From: Desulfobacterales bacterium
Lineage (GTDB): Bacteria > Desulfobacterota > Desulfobacteria > Desulfobacterales > UBA2156
Length of the DNA stretch: 63,468 nt
Direction of reading: 5' to 3'
Assembly: GCA_011049715.1 (NCBI GenBank)
Contig: DRHF01000216.1
Location: forward strand, 1 to 63,468
This document shows, one piece after another, positions 34,607 through 42,730 of the stretch (its first letter is position 1; every line of letters begins with the position of its first letter). The position numbers and the translations under genes are program-made. Under the pieces are notes generated by a model, which was not told the origin of the DNA, did no database searches, and saw only the letters and a program-made list of their open reading frames with translations.

Positions 34607-36523
34607 TTAATCGAATTTTATCTCTTTTCTCTTTGCCATCACGTGTTTTTCGATGGTCTCGGCTGCCTTAAACGGATCATCCTGAAGCAGCATTCTTCCC
34701 CCAGTAACATTCACCATTTCTCTTGTCAGATAGTTTTTCACAAGCGGACTGCCGCTTATCATCGGCTCAGGTGAAACATGGGTCAAAAGCCCAAAAGCCA
34801 ATGCGGTAAAAATATCTGCGATAGCCTTCTGCTCCATGTACTCTGGTACTGAAGCAGCTACTGGTAGCTGGCTAATGTCGCACCCAATGGTCCATGCAAG
34901 AGCCGCGAGAGTATCCAAAATCTTGCCAACATCGGTGCAGGAGCCATAGGAAACAATCGGTGGCACTCCATGCTTTTCACATACAGCCCTAAGTTTGGAC
35001 CCTGCATTAACAGCCATCTCACGAGTGGACATGCCTAGGTTTTGATGGGTAGATGAGCAACAGCCGGCTCCTATGACCATAATGTCGCGTTTTATCAGCT
35101 CTAAAGTAAGCTTTTCTATCGACCTTCCACCCTGCTCATGACGTACGTTCGTACAACCGACTACAGCAACTGCACCCTTGATGTTGCCTTTTTTAATCTC
35201 ATCTATGAAAGTATTGATATCGTTACCAAACATCTTCAGCACAGTTTCAGTTGTATAACCTGCTACGCACATTGTACCTGCAGTATCCTGCGGAACGCTG
35301 ATTACTCTGTCCGGATCTGCTTTTCGGGCCTTAAAGCGTTTGATTGCTAAATCAAGAATTTTCTCTGCCTGCTCATCTGCCTGCTCAGGGCTGAAGTCTA
35401 TGGCCTGAACTTCAGGAAACCTTACCACAGGATCGGTACTTATAAGCAGAGTTCCGTATTTATCAGCATAATCCTTCAGCGTTGGAACAGAACAATTAAG
35501 GTCCATCATGAACAGGTCTATCAAACCGGTTGCTATGAACAATTCCTCCTGAATCCAGTTACCAAGCTGTCCGCCAAACACTTTGGAGTACTCATCACGG
35601 CTCGATACGTTCATCAGCTGCTGTCCCTCGCAAAGCGATCCATAAATCTTAATGCCATCCGCTCCTGAATCTTCTGCCTGTTTTTGAAATGCATCGCTTG
35701 AAGCCATTTGTATAACGATACTGGCAAATACAGGCTGGTGGCCGTTTGCAACTATATTGACCGTTTTTGGATCTATACATGAAAGGTTAGTTGGTCCTTC
35801 GGTCAGATCGGCAGTGCCTAGTATAACGTCCTGAATTACCGTAATCCCCCACAATGCAACGTACTCGTTGGCTACACCCAGGCGCAACGCGGTCTTGATA
35901 AGATCTATTGGATCGTTATTTATATTGGTCATGCATTTTGACAGTGCCGACATGATTTCAGAGCTCGTGCCACCAGAATAGATACCCTCTTTTTTCCATG
36001 TCTCTTTGCGCCCTTCAACTGCAAAGTAATCCATTAAAGCAAGGGGCTCTGATTCAGACTTGTTTATCTCGTTGAGAATGAAATCTGCAAAAAACACGGC
36101 CAGTTCCTCAACCGGTTTTGTATGATCCTGGCCCAGGCCCTGACACATACGCTGCAATTTGACCGGATCCTTGATCTTCACACTTGAACGTCTCTCACCG
36201 ATAGCCTTTAGAGTATTTGCGAGATTTCGGCACTGATAGGTGTTAGCAGCCGTGCCGATTATGGCAAGATTCAAAAGGTTTCTGGCTACGATCAGATCTC
36301 CCGTTGCGCCACAGACCCCAAGAGGAACCCTCTTGCTAATCCTGCAGGGCCCGTCAGAGCAAAGCTGACAACTAAGCCCTTTTTTACAGTAAGAACACTG
36401 GGGCTGTTGAGCTTCAAACCTCTCAAATACTGTGCTCATGCCCTGCGACAGGGCTGCCTGATGAATCTGGTGGCTTTGTGCATCCTGGTGTTTCTGTATC
36501 GGTGCATCAATTTTTTTTGTCAT
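34607..36523 (-). CDS. cooS: Ni,Fe carbon monoxide dehydrogenase catalytic subunit
   Basis: A 638-residue anaerobic CODH. The N-terminal cysteines 43, 46, 52, 55, 60 and 71 give the C-x2-C-x5-C-x2-C-x4-C-x10-C pattern for the D and B clusters. Downstream Cys/His motifs (VVGCTNVRHEQGG, GAGCCSSTHQNLG, YGSCTDVG) are those of the Ni-Fe-S C-cluster. It interconverts CO and CO2 with low-potential electrons. No CooF ferredoxin, CooC maturation ATPase or acetyl-CoA synthase subunit is adjacent, so this is an orphan cooS that must rely on partners elsewhere. It overlaps the end of a truncated methyltransferase by 17 bp. Confidence 0.95.
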   Translation of the reverse strand: MTKKIDAPIQKHQDAQSHQIHQAALSQGMSTVFERFEAQQPQCSYCKKGLSCQLCSDGPCRISKRVPLGVCGATGDLIVARNLLNLAIIGTAANTYQCRNLANTLKAIGERRSSVKIKDPVKLQRMCQGLGQDHTKPVEELAVFFADFILNEINKSESEPLALMDYFAVEGRKETWKKEGIYSGGTSSEIMSALSKCMTNINNDPIDLIKTALRLGVANEYVALWGITVIQDVILGTADLTEGPTNLSCIDPKTVNIVANGHQPVFASIVIQMASSDAFQKQAEDSGADGIKIYGSLCEGQQLMNVSSRDEYSKVFGGQLGNWIQEELFIATGLIDLFMMDLNCSVPTLKDYADKYGTLLISTDPVVRFPEVQAIDFSPEQADEQAEKILDLAIKRFKARKADPDRVISVPQDTAGTMCVAGYTTETVLKMFGNDINTFIDEIKKGNIKGAVAVVGCTNVRHEQGGRSIEKLTLELIKRDIMVIGAGCCSSTHQNLGMSTREMAVNAGSKLRAVCEKHGVPPIVSYGSCTDVGKILDTLAALAWTIGCDISQLPVAASVPEYMEQKAIADIFTALAFGLLTHVSPEPMISGSPLVKNYLTREMVNVTGGRMLLQDDPFKAAETIEKHVMAKRKEIKFD

Positions 36524-36815
36524 AACTTTTCTCCGAGTTAATAAAATTTTCGATTATTTTCATAGTGTCGTATACAGGATCTTTAAGCCAGTGCACGCTT
36601 CGGACATGTTCCAAAAGGCAAACTTGTCCGCCAGGCCAAAGCATCCGCTTGAACTCTTCTAAACTCTTTTGGGGAGACGTGACGCTGCAAAGAACCGACG
36701 AAGCGCTCACGGCATCGAAGGTGGCGTCTTCGAAAGAAATACTCTCCTCTTTACCGGGAACAACTTGAATCTCGGCTTTGCCGTTTTTAGAGTCGAGTGA
36801 ACTGATTTGCGGTTA
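36507..36815 (-). pseudogene. SAM-dependent methyltransferase C-terminal remnant
   Basis: An open frame directly after the DUF1638 gene encodes about 100 residues resembling the second half of a class I methyltransferase: FEDATFDAVSASSVLCSV (motif II/III region) and MLWPGGQVCLLEHVRS. The SAM-binding glycine motif I is missing, and the frame begins at a stop codon with no ATG; only an internal GTG at 36710 could start it. It is best read as a 5'-truncated gene fused by deletion to the end of the upstream gene. Its 3' end overlaps cooS. Confidence 0.7.
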
Positions 36816-36817
36816 GT

Positions 36818-37603
36818 CTACGTCCCATAGCTGTCCGGATCCATTTTAGAAAGCATAAATATCTTGGTCTGGTTCCAGATCTCATGCAGGATATCAAGGG
36901 TGCCCTTACATATATCGGTGCGGAAACCGAACTTTTCATTAAACTCATCGCAATTGCGCTTCATTTCTTCCAGTGACATCGTCGGGGTGGTAACCATTAG
37001 CGATCGTTCATAATATTTGAACATTTCTTCCAGAATTTCCGGGCTCATTTTACCAAACTGTTGCTCGAACATCCGCCTCCAATGGTACGTCCAGCCGGGT
37101 ATCATAAAAAATGTGCCGGGCACGTTGCATTGTTCACCATAGTAGCGTTCCCGGCCTCCGATCAGCAAACCAACACAATCATCAACCGGATGATCCTCAT
37201 CCATGGGAATAAAAATGGGAACACCGGCATCTGCTAGCAGTTCATCGGGGTTTTCCAGGGCATTTCCGCAAAGCCCGTATCCAAGAAGCAGTGCATCCAC
37301 GTGGGGACTCAAAGCCGCAGCAGCATCAATCAATGCCTGTTGAAGTATTTTTTTTCGGCTATGCAGGGCCAGCTCTAATACCTGAACCAGGACTTCAAAA
37401 CGATCATCAGACGCAGGCATAAACGCATTAAGATCCGCAATCAAGGTTAAATTCTCGGCTCCCGTGGAATGGAATTTTGTGATTAACCGCGCCGACCTTC
37501 CATCTTGCAGAACCGTAATTCGCTTCACATCCTGGTCTGATTCCAAAAGGTGAACGAATTCAAGCTCCAGGATCTCACAGGTTAAAATTCCCAATACATT
37601 CAT
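36818..37603 (-). CDS. DUF1638 family protein
   Basis: A 261-residue protein with the DUF1638 features: an N-terminal GILTCEILELEFVHLL, central LLLGYGLCGNAL, DEDHPVDDCVGLLIGGRERYY and GTFFMIPGWTYHWRRM. The Cys and His positions are conserved in the family. Function is not established; members repeatedly occur next to corrinoid-dependent methyltransferases and UroD-family methylcobamide:CoM/THF methyltransferases. Here the UroD-family gene lies 288 bp upstream and cooS downstream, consistent with one-carbon metabolism. Confidence 0.8.
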   Translation of the reverse strand: MNVLGILTCEILELEFVHLLESDQDVKRITVLQDGRSARLITKFHSTGAENLTLIADLNAFMPASDDRFEVLVQVLELALHSRKKILQQALIDAAAALSPHVDALLLGYGLCGNALENPDELLADAGVPIFIPMDEDHPVDDCVGLLIGGRERYYGEQCNVPGTFFMIPGWTYHWRRMFEQQFGKMSPEILEEMFKYYERSLMVTTPTMSLEEMKRNCDEFNEKFGFRTDICKGTLDILHEIWNQTKIFMLSKMDPDSYGT

Positions 37604-37891
37604 ATGATTAAATATTCTCCAATAATCCAGTTAATCGATCTGAATAACATTCCACCGGTAAAATTTCAAACATAACACGGCGATTTGTAATTAGGAATTC
37701 GAGTTTTGCACCTAATATTTTATTAATATTTTAAGCAAAGTCGCATCAGGTGTGCCGAAAATCTAATTCCGCAGGCTCCGTGTTCGTTAATGTTATTTTC
37801 TAAATTGTGCCTCATATGAAGTGAAGCCGAGCGTGTGCTTCAGTCGTGGCTTCAAGCCCTCACCTAGAAGCAATGGTTGGGTAATCTCGCG

Positions 37892-38896
37892 TTACGGTAC
37901 ATACGGCACCGGTTCACATAACGCTCTGAGATTCTCATTGGGTGTCCCTGAAGGAATCTCGCATCCTGCATTGACCATATACGGATTACCTACTTCCTCA
38001 TACGCGCTCAATATCGCATTCTTGATCGCAGTAGGTGTTCCATTTAGTACGACGGCGACCGGATCTATGTTGCCCGCTATAGTTACCCGTCCGCCAACAG
38101 TATCACGAACGGTTGACATCTTGACCATGTGGTCAACATCAAGGAGGTCAATACCCAGATCGGCAATGCCAGGAAGCAGATGTGTGATATTGCCACAAAT
38201 GTGCAGCTTGACGTGCGCCCCCATATCCTGGATGGCTCTGACCAACTGTTTTTCTTTTGGCTGGATCAGCTTCTCATAGGTGTGAGGAGAAACTAGACTG
38301 GCGACGGCGTCTCCAATGCCAATCGTATCTGCTCCCGCGCGCACTTGCGTTCGGGCAAACGAAATCCCGACCTCCACACAGAGATCCATCAATTCGGAGA
38401 CAAAAATTTCATCATCCATCAAGTCGATCATAAAGGTCGTCACGCTGCGAAGGTCGGCGGCTTCGGCCGCCGGACCTTCGATCCAGCCAAGGATCGAGTA
38501 CTCGCCATGAAAGTCCTCTTTGTAGGCTTCAACGGCCTTGACTCGATCAAGCATGCGCTTCGACATCATGGGGTCCGGTTTCAGAAGTGTGGACAGATCT
38601 TTGCTGTTTTGAAGAGGATGAGTACTACGCGGAGGGCCGTCTTTAATGTATTTGACAGTGGAGCCAAACCCCTGCGTCTCTCTGTACGGATCTGAAATAC
38701 AGCTCAGCTGGTCAATGCCAAAGTCCTTTACACATTGCTCGTTCGCCTTGACGAGTACCTGGTAATTAGACGCGAAGGCCGCATAGTCGAAGCCAATATA
38801 CTCTGCCGCGTACTGCATAAGAATAGGAATCCTCGGCAGATAATCCACCGGTTGGTCCCTTATAGCGCCAATATATCGTTCATATCCGTTCATCAT
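37892..38896 (-). CDS. Uroporphyrinogen decarboxylase-family (MtaA/CmuA-like) methyltransferase
   Basis: A 334-residue TIM barrel of the UroD superfamily. It has KLHICGNITHLLPGI and VNAGCEIPSGTP, which give the His-x-Cys...Cys zinc-thiol site of methylcobamide:CoM methyltransferases. That site is absent from true heme-pathway HemE, so a methyl transfer from corrinoid to a thiol or folate is more likely than heme synthesis. No corrinoid protein gene is adjacent. It probably cooperates with DUF1638 downstream; the methyl donor is unknown. Confidence 0.82.
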   Translation of the reverse strand: MMNGYERYIGAIRDQPVDYLPRIPILMQYAAEYIGFDYAAFASNYQVLVKANEQCVKDFGIDQLSCISDPYRETQGFGSTVKYIKDGPPRSTHPLQNSKDLSTLLKPDPMMSKRMLDRVKAVEAYKEDFHGEYSILGWIEGPAAEAADLRSVTTFMIDLMDDEIFVSELMDLCVEVGISFARTQVRAGADTIGIGDAVASLVSPHTYEKLIQPKEKQLVRAIQDMGAHVKLHICGNITHLLPGIADLGIDLLDVDHMVKMSTVRDTVGGRVTIAGNIDPVAVVLNGTPTAIKNAILSAYEEVGNPYMVNAGCEIPSGTPNENLRALCEPVPYVP

Positions 38897-39225
38897 CTCT
38901 TATGCACTCGAACCAGTGATTATACGGATTTGAATATCATCACCTTTGTCACGTTATCCGTCCAGATACGCTACTTCGAGTCGCACTGCGATTCAATGAG
39001 ATAATCCAAAGATTGCCCGTTTTTTAATATGAAATGGATATCAAAACTGAACACTACTTATCCTAAGTTACTATAGTACGGTTTACCAAAAAATTGGAGA
39101 CTACATCTATTGTTCAAAATTTTAAGGCCGGGAATATTGTATTTTTGTAATCGGATGGTGTAATTTGAGAGTGAAGATTTCGTTTCCGAATCATGTCTTT
39201 TTCGGGGATTTCAAATATTGAGACT
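38897..39225. other. Gene-free region between UroD-family gene and XRE-type gene
   Basis: No gene is seen. A consensus TATAAT on the minus strand at about 38929-38934 may be the -10 of the UroD-family gene, but no good -35 is found at the right distance. Confidence 0.3.
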
Positions 39226-39606
39226 TCAAAGCAATAGGGGTGCCAAAACCTCACAGGACTTGCAACATTTAATCTTTTCTTTCCATTCCTTGCAAGCGCC
39301 ACTACAACACATTGTTCCGTTAATAATCCAGCAGATGTCACCCGTCCGAAATTCCCAGGCCGGGCATTGTTTCTTGATATCAACAGGACATTTTTTTATT
39401 TTCCAGCATGGCTTGCGGTTCGATCTCTTCCTGGAAATCAGAAAAAATATTTGGCGTTCTGCATGGACCGCTATTGGTCGCCACCCCTGCTCATAGCTTT
39501 GGACGGCCTTAATAGAAATACCCAATAGCTGAGCCATCTGGCCCTGCGTCTTATTCAATTTTTTTCTGAAATATATAAATTCTTTGCTATCCATTGGCAG
39601 TATCAA
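39226..39606 (-). CDS. XRE-type HTH protein with cysteine-rich C-terminal domain
   Basis: A 126-residue protein. Residues 10-45 form a helix-turn-helix (KLNKTQGQMAQLLGISIKAVQSYEQG). After a basic linker comes a Cys/Trp-rich region with about ten cysteines (CWKIKKCP, CPAWEF, CWIINGTMCCSGAC, CCKSC), which would bind zinc or an Fe-S cluster and could sense redox state or metal. The first possible start is TTG at 39606; ATG at 39594 is equally plausible. No operon partner. Confidence 0.7.
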   Translation of the reverse strand: MILPMDSKEFIYFRKKLNKTQGQMAQLLGISIKAVQSYEQGWRPIAVHAERQIFFLISRKRSNRKPCWKIKKCPVDIKKQCPAWEFRTGDICWIINGTMCCSGACKEWKEKIKCCKSCEVLAPLLL

Positions 39607-40055
39607 TACCTTTTTATATGGCGGGGTAATTTATATTTTATACCTCCCACAATGTGGGAAGTCAACAAGTTTTACTAGTATCCACAAAAGTTATTATATA
39701 AATACACAAAGCCCGGGATTTCCTCCCCGGTTTTCACGGTAAACATGGGGAGAAAGTGAGGGGTTTTCTACATTCGCGTGACGGCTTCTTCTGTGAATGA
39801 TTAACTCTCGGGAAATTTACAAGTACAGAATGCTTGTCCAAACCGGTTTAAAAATTTGAATAATCCTGCGACTCCTTAAAGATAGGCTTCCGCTCGATTC
39901 CTCGGATGAGGATATGGTGCAGAGCGCCAGGTGCCTGTCTGCGTGCGGACACGCACAGGCAGGCATCAATGCGGGCTTGACGCGGCATGCGTTTCAAATA
40001 CTACTTTCGTACCTATTTATCACCAAAGAAACAACGTCCCCTTGTCTTCTTTTGC
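39607..40055. other. Gene-free region with strong hairpin
   Basis: No gene is seen in 449 bp. Around 39928-39963 TGCCTGT/AGGCAGGCA and GCGTG/CACGC form a strong hairpin downstream of the GerW-like gene (which reads leftward and ends at 40056). A second GC-rich palindrome lies near 39711-39755 (CCCGGGATTTCCTCCCCGG region). Confidence 0.4.
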
Positions 40056-40457
40056 CTATGTCTCTTTGTCACCGTTCGTCTCATCCTTTTTGCTCTTTGT
40101 TTCGTCTTTAGAGGGGATGATGTCTTTTACCTTTTTGATCACCCAGGGGATTGCATCAATCAAACCTTCGAATTTACCCTCTTTGGTCGGCAGAAACGAT
40201 ACGTTATCTTCCTGGATAACGATAAAGCCCACCGGCTCAACTTTTGCGCCGCCACCGCCGGCCCCGCCTAGATTGCTGCCCTTGCTCGGGGTTTGCCCTT
40301 CACCACCGCCGACTACAAAACCCAGAGACAACCTGGTCACCGGCACAACCATTTTGTCGCCCAGTCTTACCGGTTCCCCGACGATGCTCTCGGTCTTGGA
40401 AATCTCTTTAAGTTCGCCCATGATTGCGCTCACCAGTTTACTCAATTGATTTTGCAT
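40056..40457 (-). CDS. GerW (YtfJ) family protein
   Basis: A 133-residue protein matching the YtfJ/GerW sporulation-associated family: an N-terminal amphipathic helix, then VGEPVRLGDKMVVPVTRLSLGFVVGGGEG, a Gly-rich GGAGGGGAKVEPVGFIVI stretch and a charged Lys/Asp tail. In Bacillus the protein is spore-associated; homologues in non-spore-formers have no known role. It starts immediately after the DUF2953 gene on the same strand (one base apart), a gene pair resembling Bacillus ytfI-ytfJ. Confidence 0.8.
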   Translation of the reverse strand: MQNQLSKLVSAIMGELKEISKTESIVGEPVRLGDKMVVPVTRLSLGFVVGGGEGQTPSKGSNLGGAGGGGAKVEPVGFIVIQEDNVSFLPTKEGKFEGLIDAIPWVIKKVKDIIPSKDETKSKKDETNGDKET

Positions 40458-41063
40458 TTAGGCCTCCTTTTTTAGTTTGAAATATGTTTTCAGCAATTTC
40501 ATTTTGGGTAATCCCCCGAGAAAAATCAGTGTCTCTCTCAGAATGCTATATATACACACGGCCAGACGTCCCCTTACTTCCCCCCCAAAAGATTCCCTCT
40601 CAAAATCTGGTTGATAGTGAACATCTATAGATTTGCACAACATCGGCTGGATTGCACATAAGCTACCGTAAAGATAGCCGGTCAAGTGGGGCTCTGTAAA
40701 GCCGCCAAACAGAGTGATATTAAAACGGCAATCGCTGGAGGCAATGATTCGGCGGATAAAACTGACCGCGTGCAAACCCACATGTCTCCTTGTCCCCAAT
40801 TCATTTTGTAATAATTGAATAAAATGTATGGCCGCTGCAATCTTGTTTTTTTCTTTTTTCCCCTTTTGATCACCATGTCTGAACAATGCTTTGCTGCGCT
40901 TACGCTTCCGCCCAATTCGATATGTGAAAGGATACATCTTGATAAAACCGGTCTCAAACGATCGTTTTTCAATATTATATCCGATTTGGAAATAAACAGG
41001 AACGAACAGCAGATAGAGTAACCCTGCCAATATCATCCCGGATATGGTTATAATGATGGTCAT
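40458..41063 (-). CDS. DUF2953 (YtfI-like) membrane-anchored protein
   Basis: A 201-residue protein with one N-terminal transmembrane helix (IITISGMILAGLLYLLFVPVYFQ) and a soluble domain with FNITLFGGFTEPHLTGYLYGSLCAI and VHYQPDFERESFGGEVRGRL, which matches the DUF2953 pattern. Function is unknown. It is coupled to the GerW-like gene, whose start abuts its stop. Confidence 0.78.
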   Translation of the reverse strand: MTIIITISGMILAGLLYLLFVPVYFQIGYNIEKRSFETGFIKMYPFTYRIGRKRKRSKALFRHGDQKGKKEKNKIAAAIHFIQLLQNELGTRRHVGLHAVSFIRRIIASSDCRFNITLFGGFTEPHLTGYLYGSLCAIQPMLCKSIDVHYQPDFERESFGGEVRGRLAVCIYSILRETLIFLGGLPKMKLLKTYFKLKKEA

Positions 41064-41329
41064 TTCAGTCCTGAATGGATCTGGTACATTACCCCTTGCA
41101 TCTGCTAAAACCTATGCCGGTGAACCTCTCAAGACAGGCGCTTTTCACCAGCCGGTCGCCATCCATTTTCTCTGCCTTGAGCTTGAAGCGGTAAAGGTCA
41201 GCACCCTCGCCCACCTCCTCCATCCAGCCTTTGGGATCGTTAGAAAAAAAAGAAACGGGGTCAGGTCTTCATTCTTCACTAAATATCTAAACATATCAAA
41301 AGTGAAGACGTGATAATCATATAAAGAGC
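41064..41329. other. Gene-free stretch with possible protein remnant and RAYT-type flank
   Basis: On the minus strand about 41100-41240 reads as an open, family-less fragment (EEVGEGADLYRFKLKAEKMD and on). It has no start codon or signal, so it is not called a gene. The segment 41257-41312 (GGGGTCAGGTCTTCATTC onward) recurs at 53340-53394 and resembles sequences that flank REP-associated tyrosine transposase genes. Confidence 0.4.
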
Positions 41330-41571
41330 TATCTATTGTCCATCCACTGTTCTTAAACCGTCACTATGAGTGCCCAATTCAGAAATGAGCAATTTTTGTC
41401 CTGATCAAGTTGAGCACATCTTATAAAAATCAGAGGCGAAATCCCGCAAATTTTTGCGGGGGCCGCACAAGGGTTTACGGTGAGGCGTACTTCCTGTACG
41501 CCGTAGCCGAAAACCCGCGGAGAACGCCGAGCAGGGCAAAAAGAGCCATTTATGGATGGGCACTATCTATA
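41330..41571. mobile_element. MITE copy A (TAGCTAGTGTCCATCCA family), longer variant
   Basis: The left end TATCTATTGTCCATCCA and the right end (inverse TATAGATAGTGCCCATCCA) form terminal inverted repeats. The core (CAATTCAGAAATGAGC, then CGCACAAGGGTTT, CCCGCGGAGAACGCCGA and GGGCAAAAAG) is shared with copies B (42398) and C (49893). Copy A carries about 50 extra bases (including AAATCCCGCAAATTTTTGCG). It abuts the IS110 remnant. Confidence 0.8.
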
Positions 41572-41748
41572 AAGCCGTCATGAAGACGGTACTCTTCAAG
41601 CGTGACCTTTTCCTTCGGACCGCTTTGCTAAATGTCACTACGGCCTGACGAGTTGATGGAAAACGACACCTCCCTATCCATAGCAAAAGATGCTATGGAA
41701 CCAGTACTCATAAGCGTAACAACTTTTATCGGATTTAGGGGGTGTCTA
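41572..41748 (+). ncRNA. Candidate IS110 bridge-RNA region (degenerate)
   Basis: The 177 bp preceding an IS110-type transposase remnant are non-coding and structured. CCATAGCA and TGCTATGG (about 41690-41710) form a perfect 8-bp stem with a 5-nt loop, GCCGTC/GACGG forms another at the left end, and two related motifs (GGTACTCTTCAAGCGTGAC and CAGTACTCATAAGCGTAAC) recur. IS110-group elements encode a guide (bridge) RNA in this left-end position. This is position-based inference, and the element is decayed. Confidence 0.35.
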
Positions 41749-42249
41749 ATGTAAGCATACGCCGGAATCGATTTACATTCAAGTAATAATTACATTGGTA
41801 TTATCAATGAACAAGACCAGAGACTTTATGGCAAACGGATGCCAAACGACTTAAATCATGTCTTGATGGCCCTGGAACCGTTTAGGGACCAGCTTGAGGG
41901 AGTCGTTGTTGAATCAACCTACAATTGGTACTGGTTGGTTGATGGGATGTTTAATTCTCCCAATTTGATATTTATGGCCAAAAACAATATCGGAGTTATT
42001 CAGTTGTTGAAGAAGATAATTACCGATATTGAAAAGAACGTAAAGTCTCAGATCAAGCTGCGCAAAGAGTTTGCAATGTTAATTACCATACCGGGGATTG
42101 GAGATATTCTAGGACTTACCATAATGCTGGAAGTAGATGATATAAACCGTTTTCCAAAAGTTGGAGACTATTCTTCATATAGCCGATATGTAAAAAGCGA
42201 AAGATTTTCTAATGGTAAGATAAAAGATGAAGATATGCTTTTTCGTTAA
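41749..42249 (+). pseudogene. IS110-family transposase remnant
   Basis: The reading frame starts ATG TAA GCA TAC, a stop at codon 2, and then gives YAGIDLHSSNNYIGII, the DEDD (RuvC-like) N-terminus of IS110 transposases, and VVVESTYNWYWLVDGM with the conserved Glu. The middle is deleted, and the second domain resumes with ITIPGIGDILGLTIMLEV (Transposase_20 helix-hairpin region) before the frame ends without the catalytic-serine C-terminus. Total is about 166 codons against 320-400 in intact proteins. It is dead: nonsense at codon 2, internal deletion and 3' truncation. Confidence 0.85.
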
Positions 42250-42397
42250 TAAGTTTGGGTGCGGCAGAGAACCGGTATAAGGGGTTGGTATGAAATCCAG
42301 TAGATCTGATTGGTAATAACTGTTGCGCCCATATCAACATATCAGGCAACAATAGTTTTTTATCCTGATTCGCCAATGCCGTGAGTCCACAAGGGGT

Positions 42398-42587
42398 TAG
42401 CTAGTGCCCATCCACGACTTTAAAATAAATAATAGAGGTGTCCAATTCAGAAATGAGCAATTTTTGTTCTGATCAAGGCCGCACAAGGGTTTGTGGGTGA
42501 GGCGTACGTGCTGTACGCCGCAACCCCAAAACCCGCGGAGAACGCCGAACAGGGCAAAAAGGGCCATTTATGGATGGACACTAGCTA
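42398..42587. mobile_element. MITE copy B (TAGCTAGTGTCCATCCA family)
   Basis: A 190-bp element bounded by TAGCTAGTGCCCATCCA (left) and the inverse of TAGCTAGTGTCCATCCA (right). It contains no ORF. The core matches copies A and C, with the palindromic GAGGCGTACGTGCTGTACGC hairpin. The rest of 42250-42730 holds the REP-like repeat at 42622 and no gene. Confidence 0.85.
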
Positions 42588-42621
42588 ATAACCATAAGAT
42601 CTGTGACACCTTCAATTGAAC

Positions 42622-42690
42622 ACGGGCGCCTGCCCGCCACCATTTTGGAGGGCCTCGCCCTTTAATGGGCGACCCCTTGTCTTTTTTGGT
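42622..42690. repeat. REP-like repeat (TCGCCC-TTTAAT-GGGCGA)
   Basis: GCCTGCCCGCC, then GGAGGG and the palindrome TCGCCCTTTAATGGGCGA (42655-42672), followed by CCCCTTGTCTTTT. Nearly the same ~60 bp occurs at 55777-55838. It lies downstream of the acyl-CoA ligase gene (reading leftward) where the T-rich tail on the other strand could not serve it, so a REP role fits better than a terminator. Confidence 0.6.
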
Positions 42691-42730
42691 TCTCAGATGG
42701 AATATTTTCTGGTAAACGAACAGTGGCCCT

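Noticed and set aside
39928-39963. Hairpin-rich segment as a possible tRNA or CRISPR repeat
   Set aside because: A single hairpin without the cloverleaf or repeated spacers.
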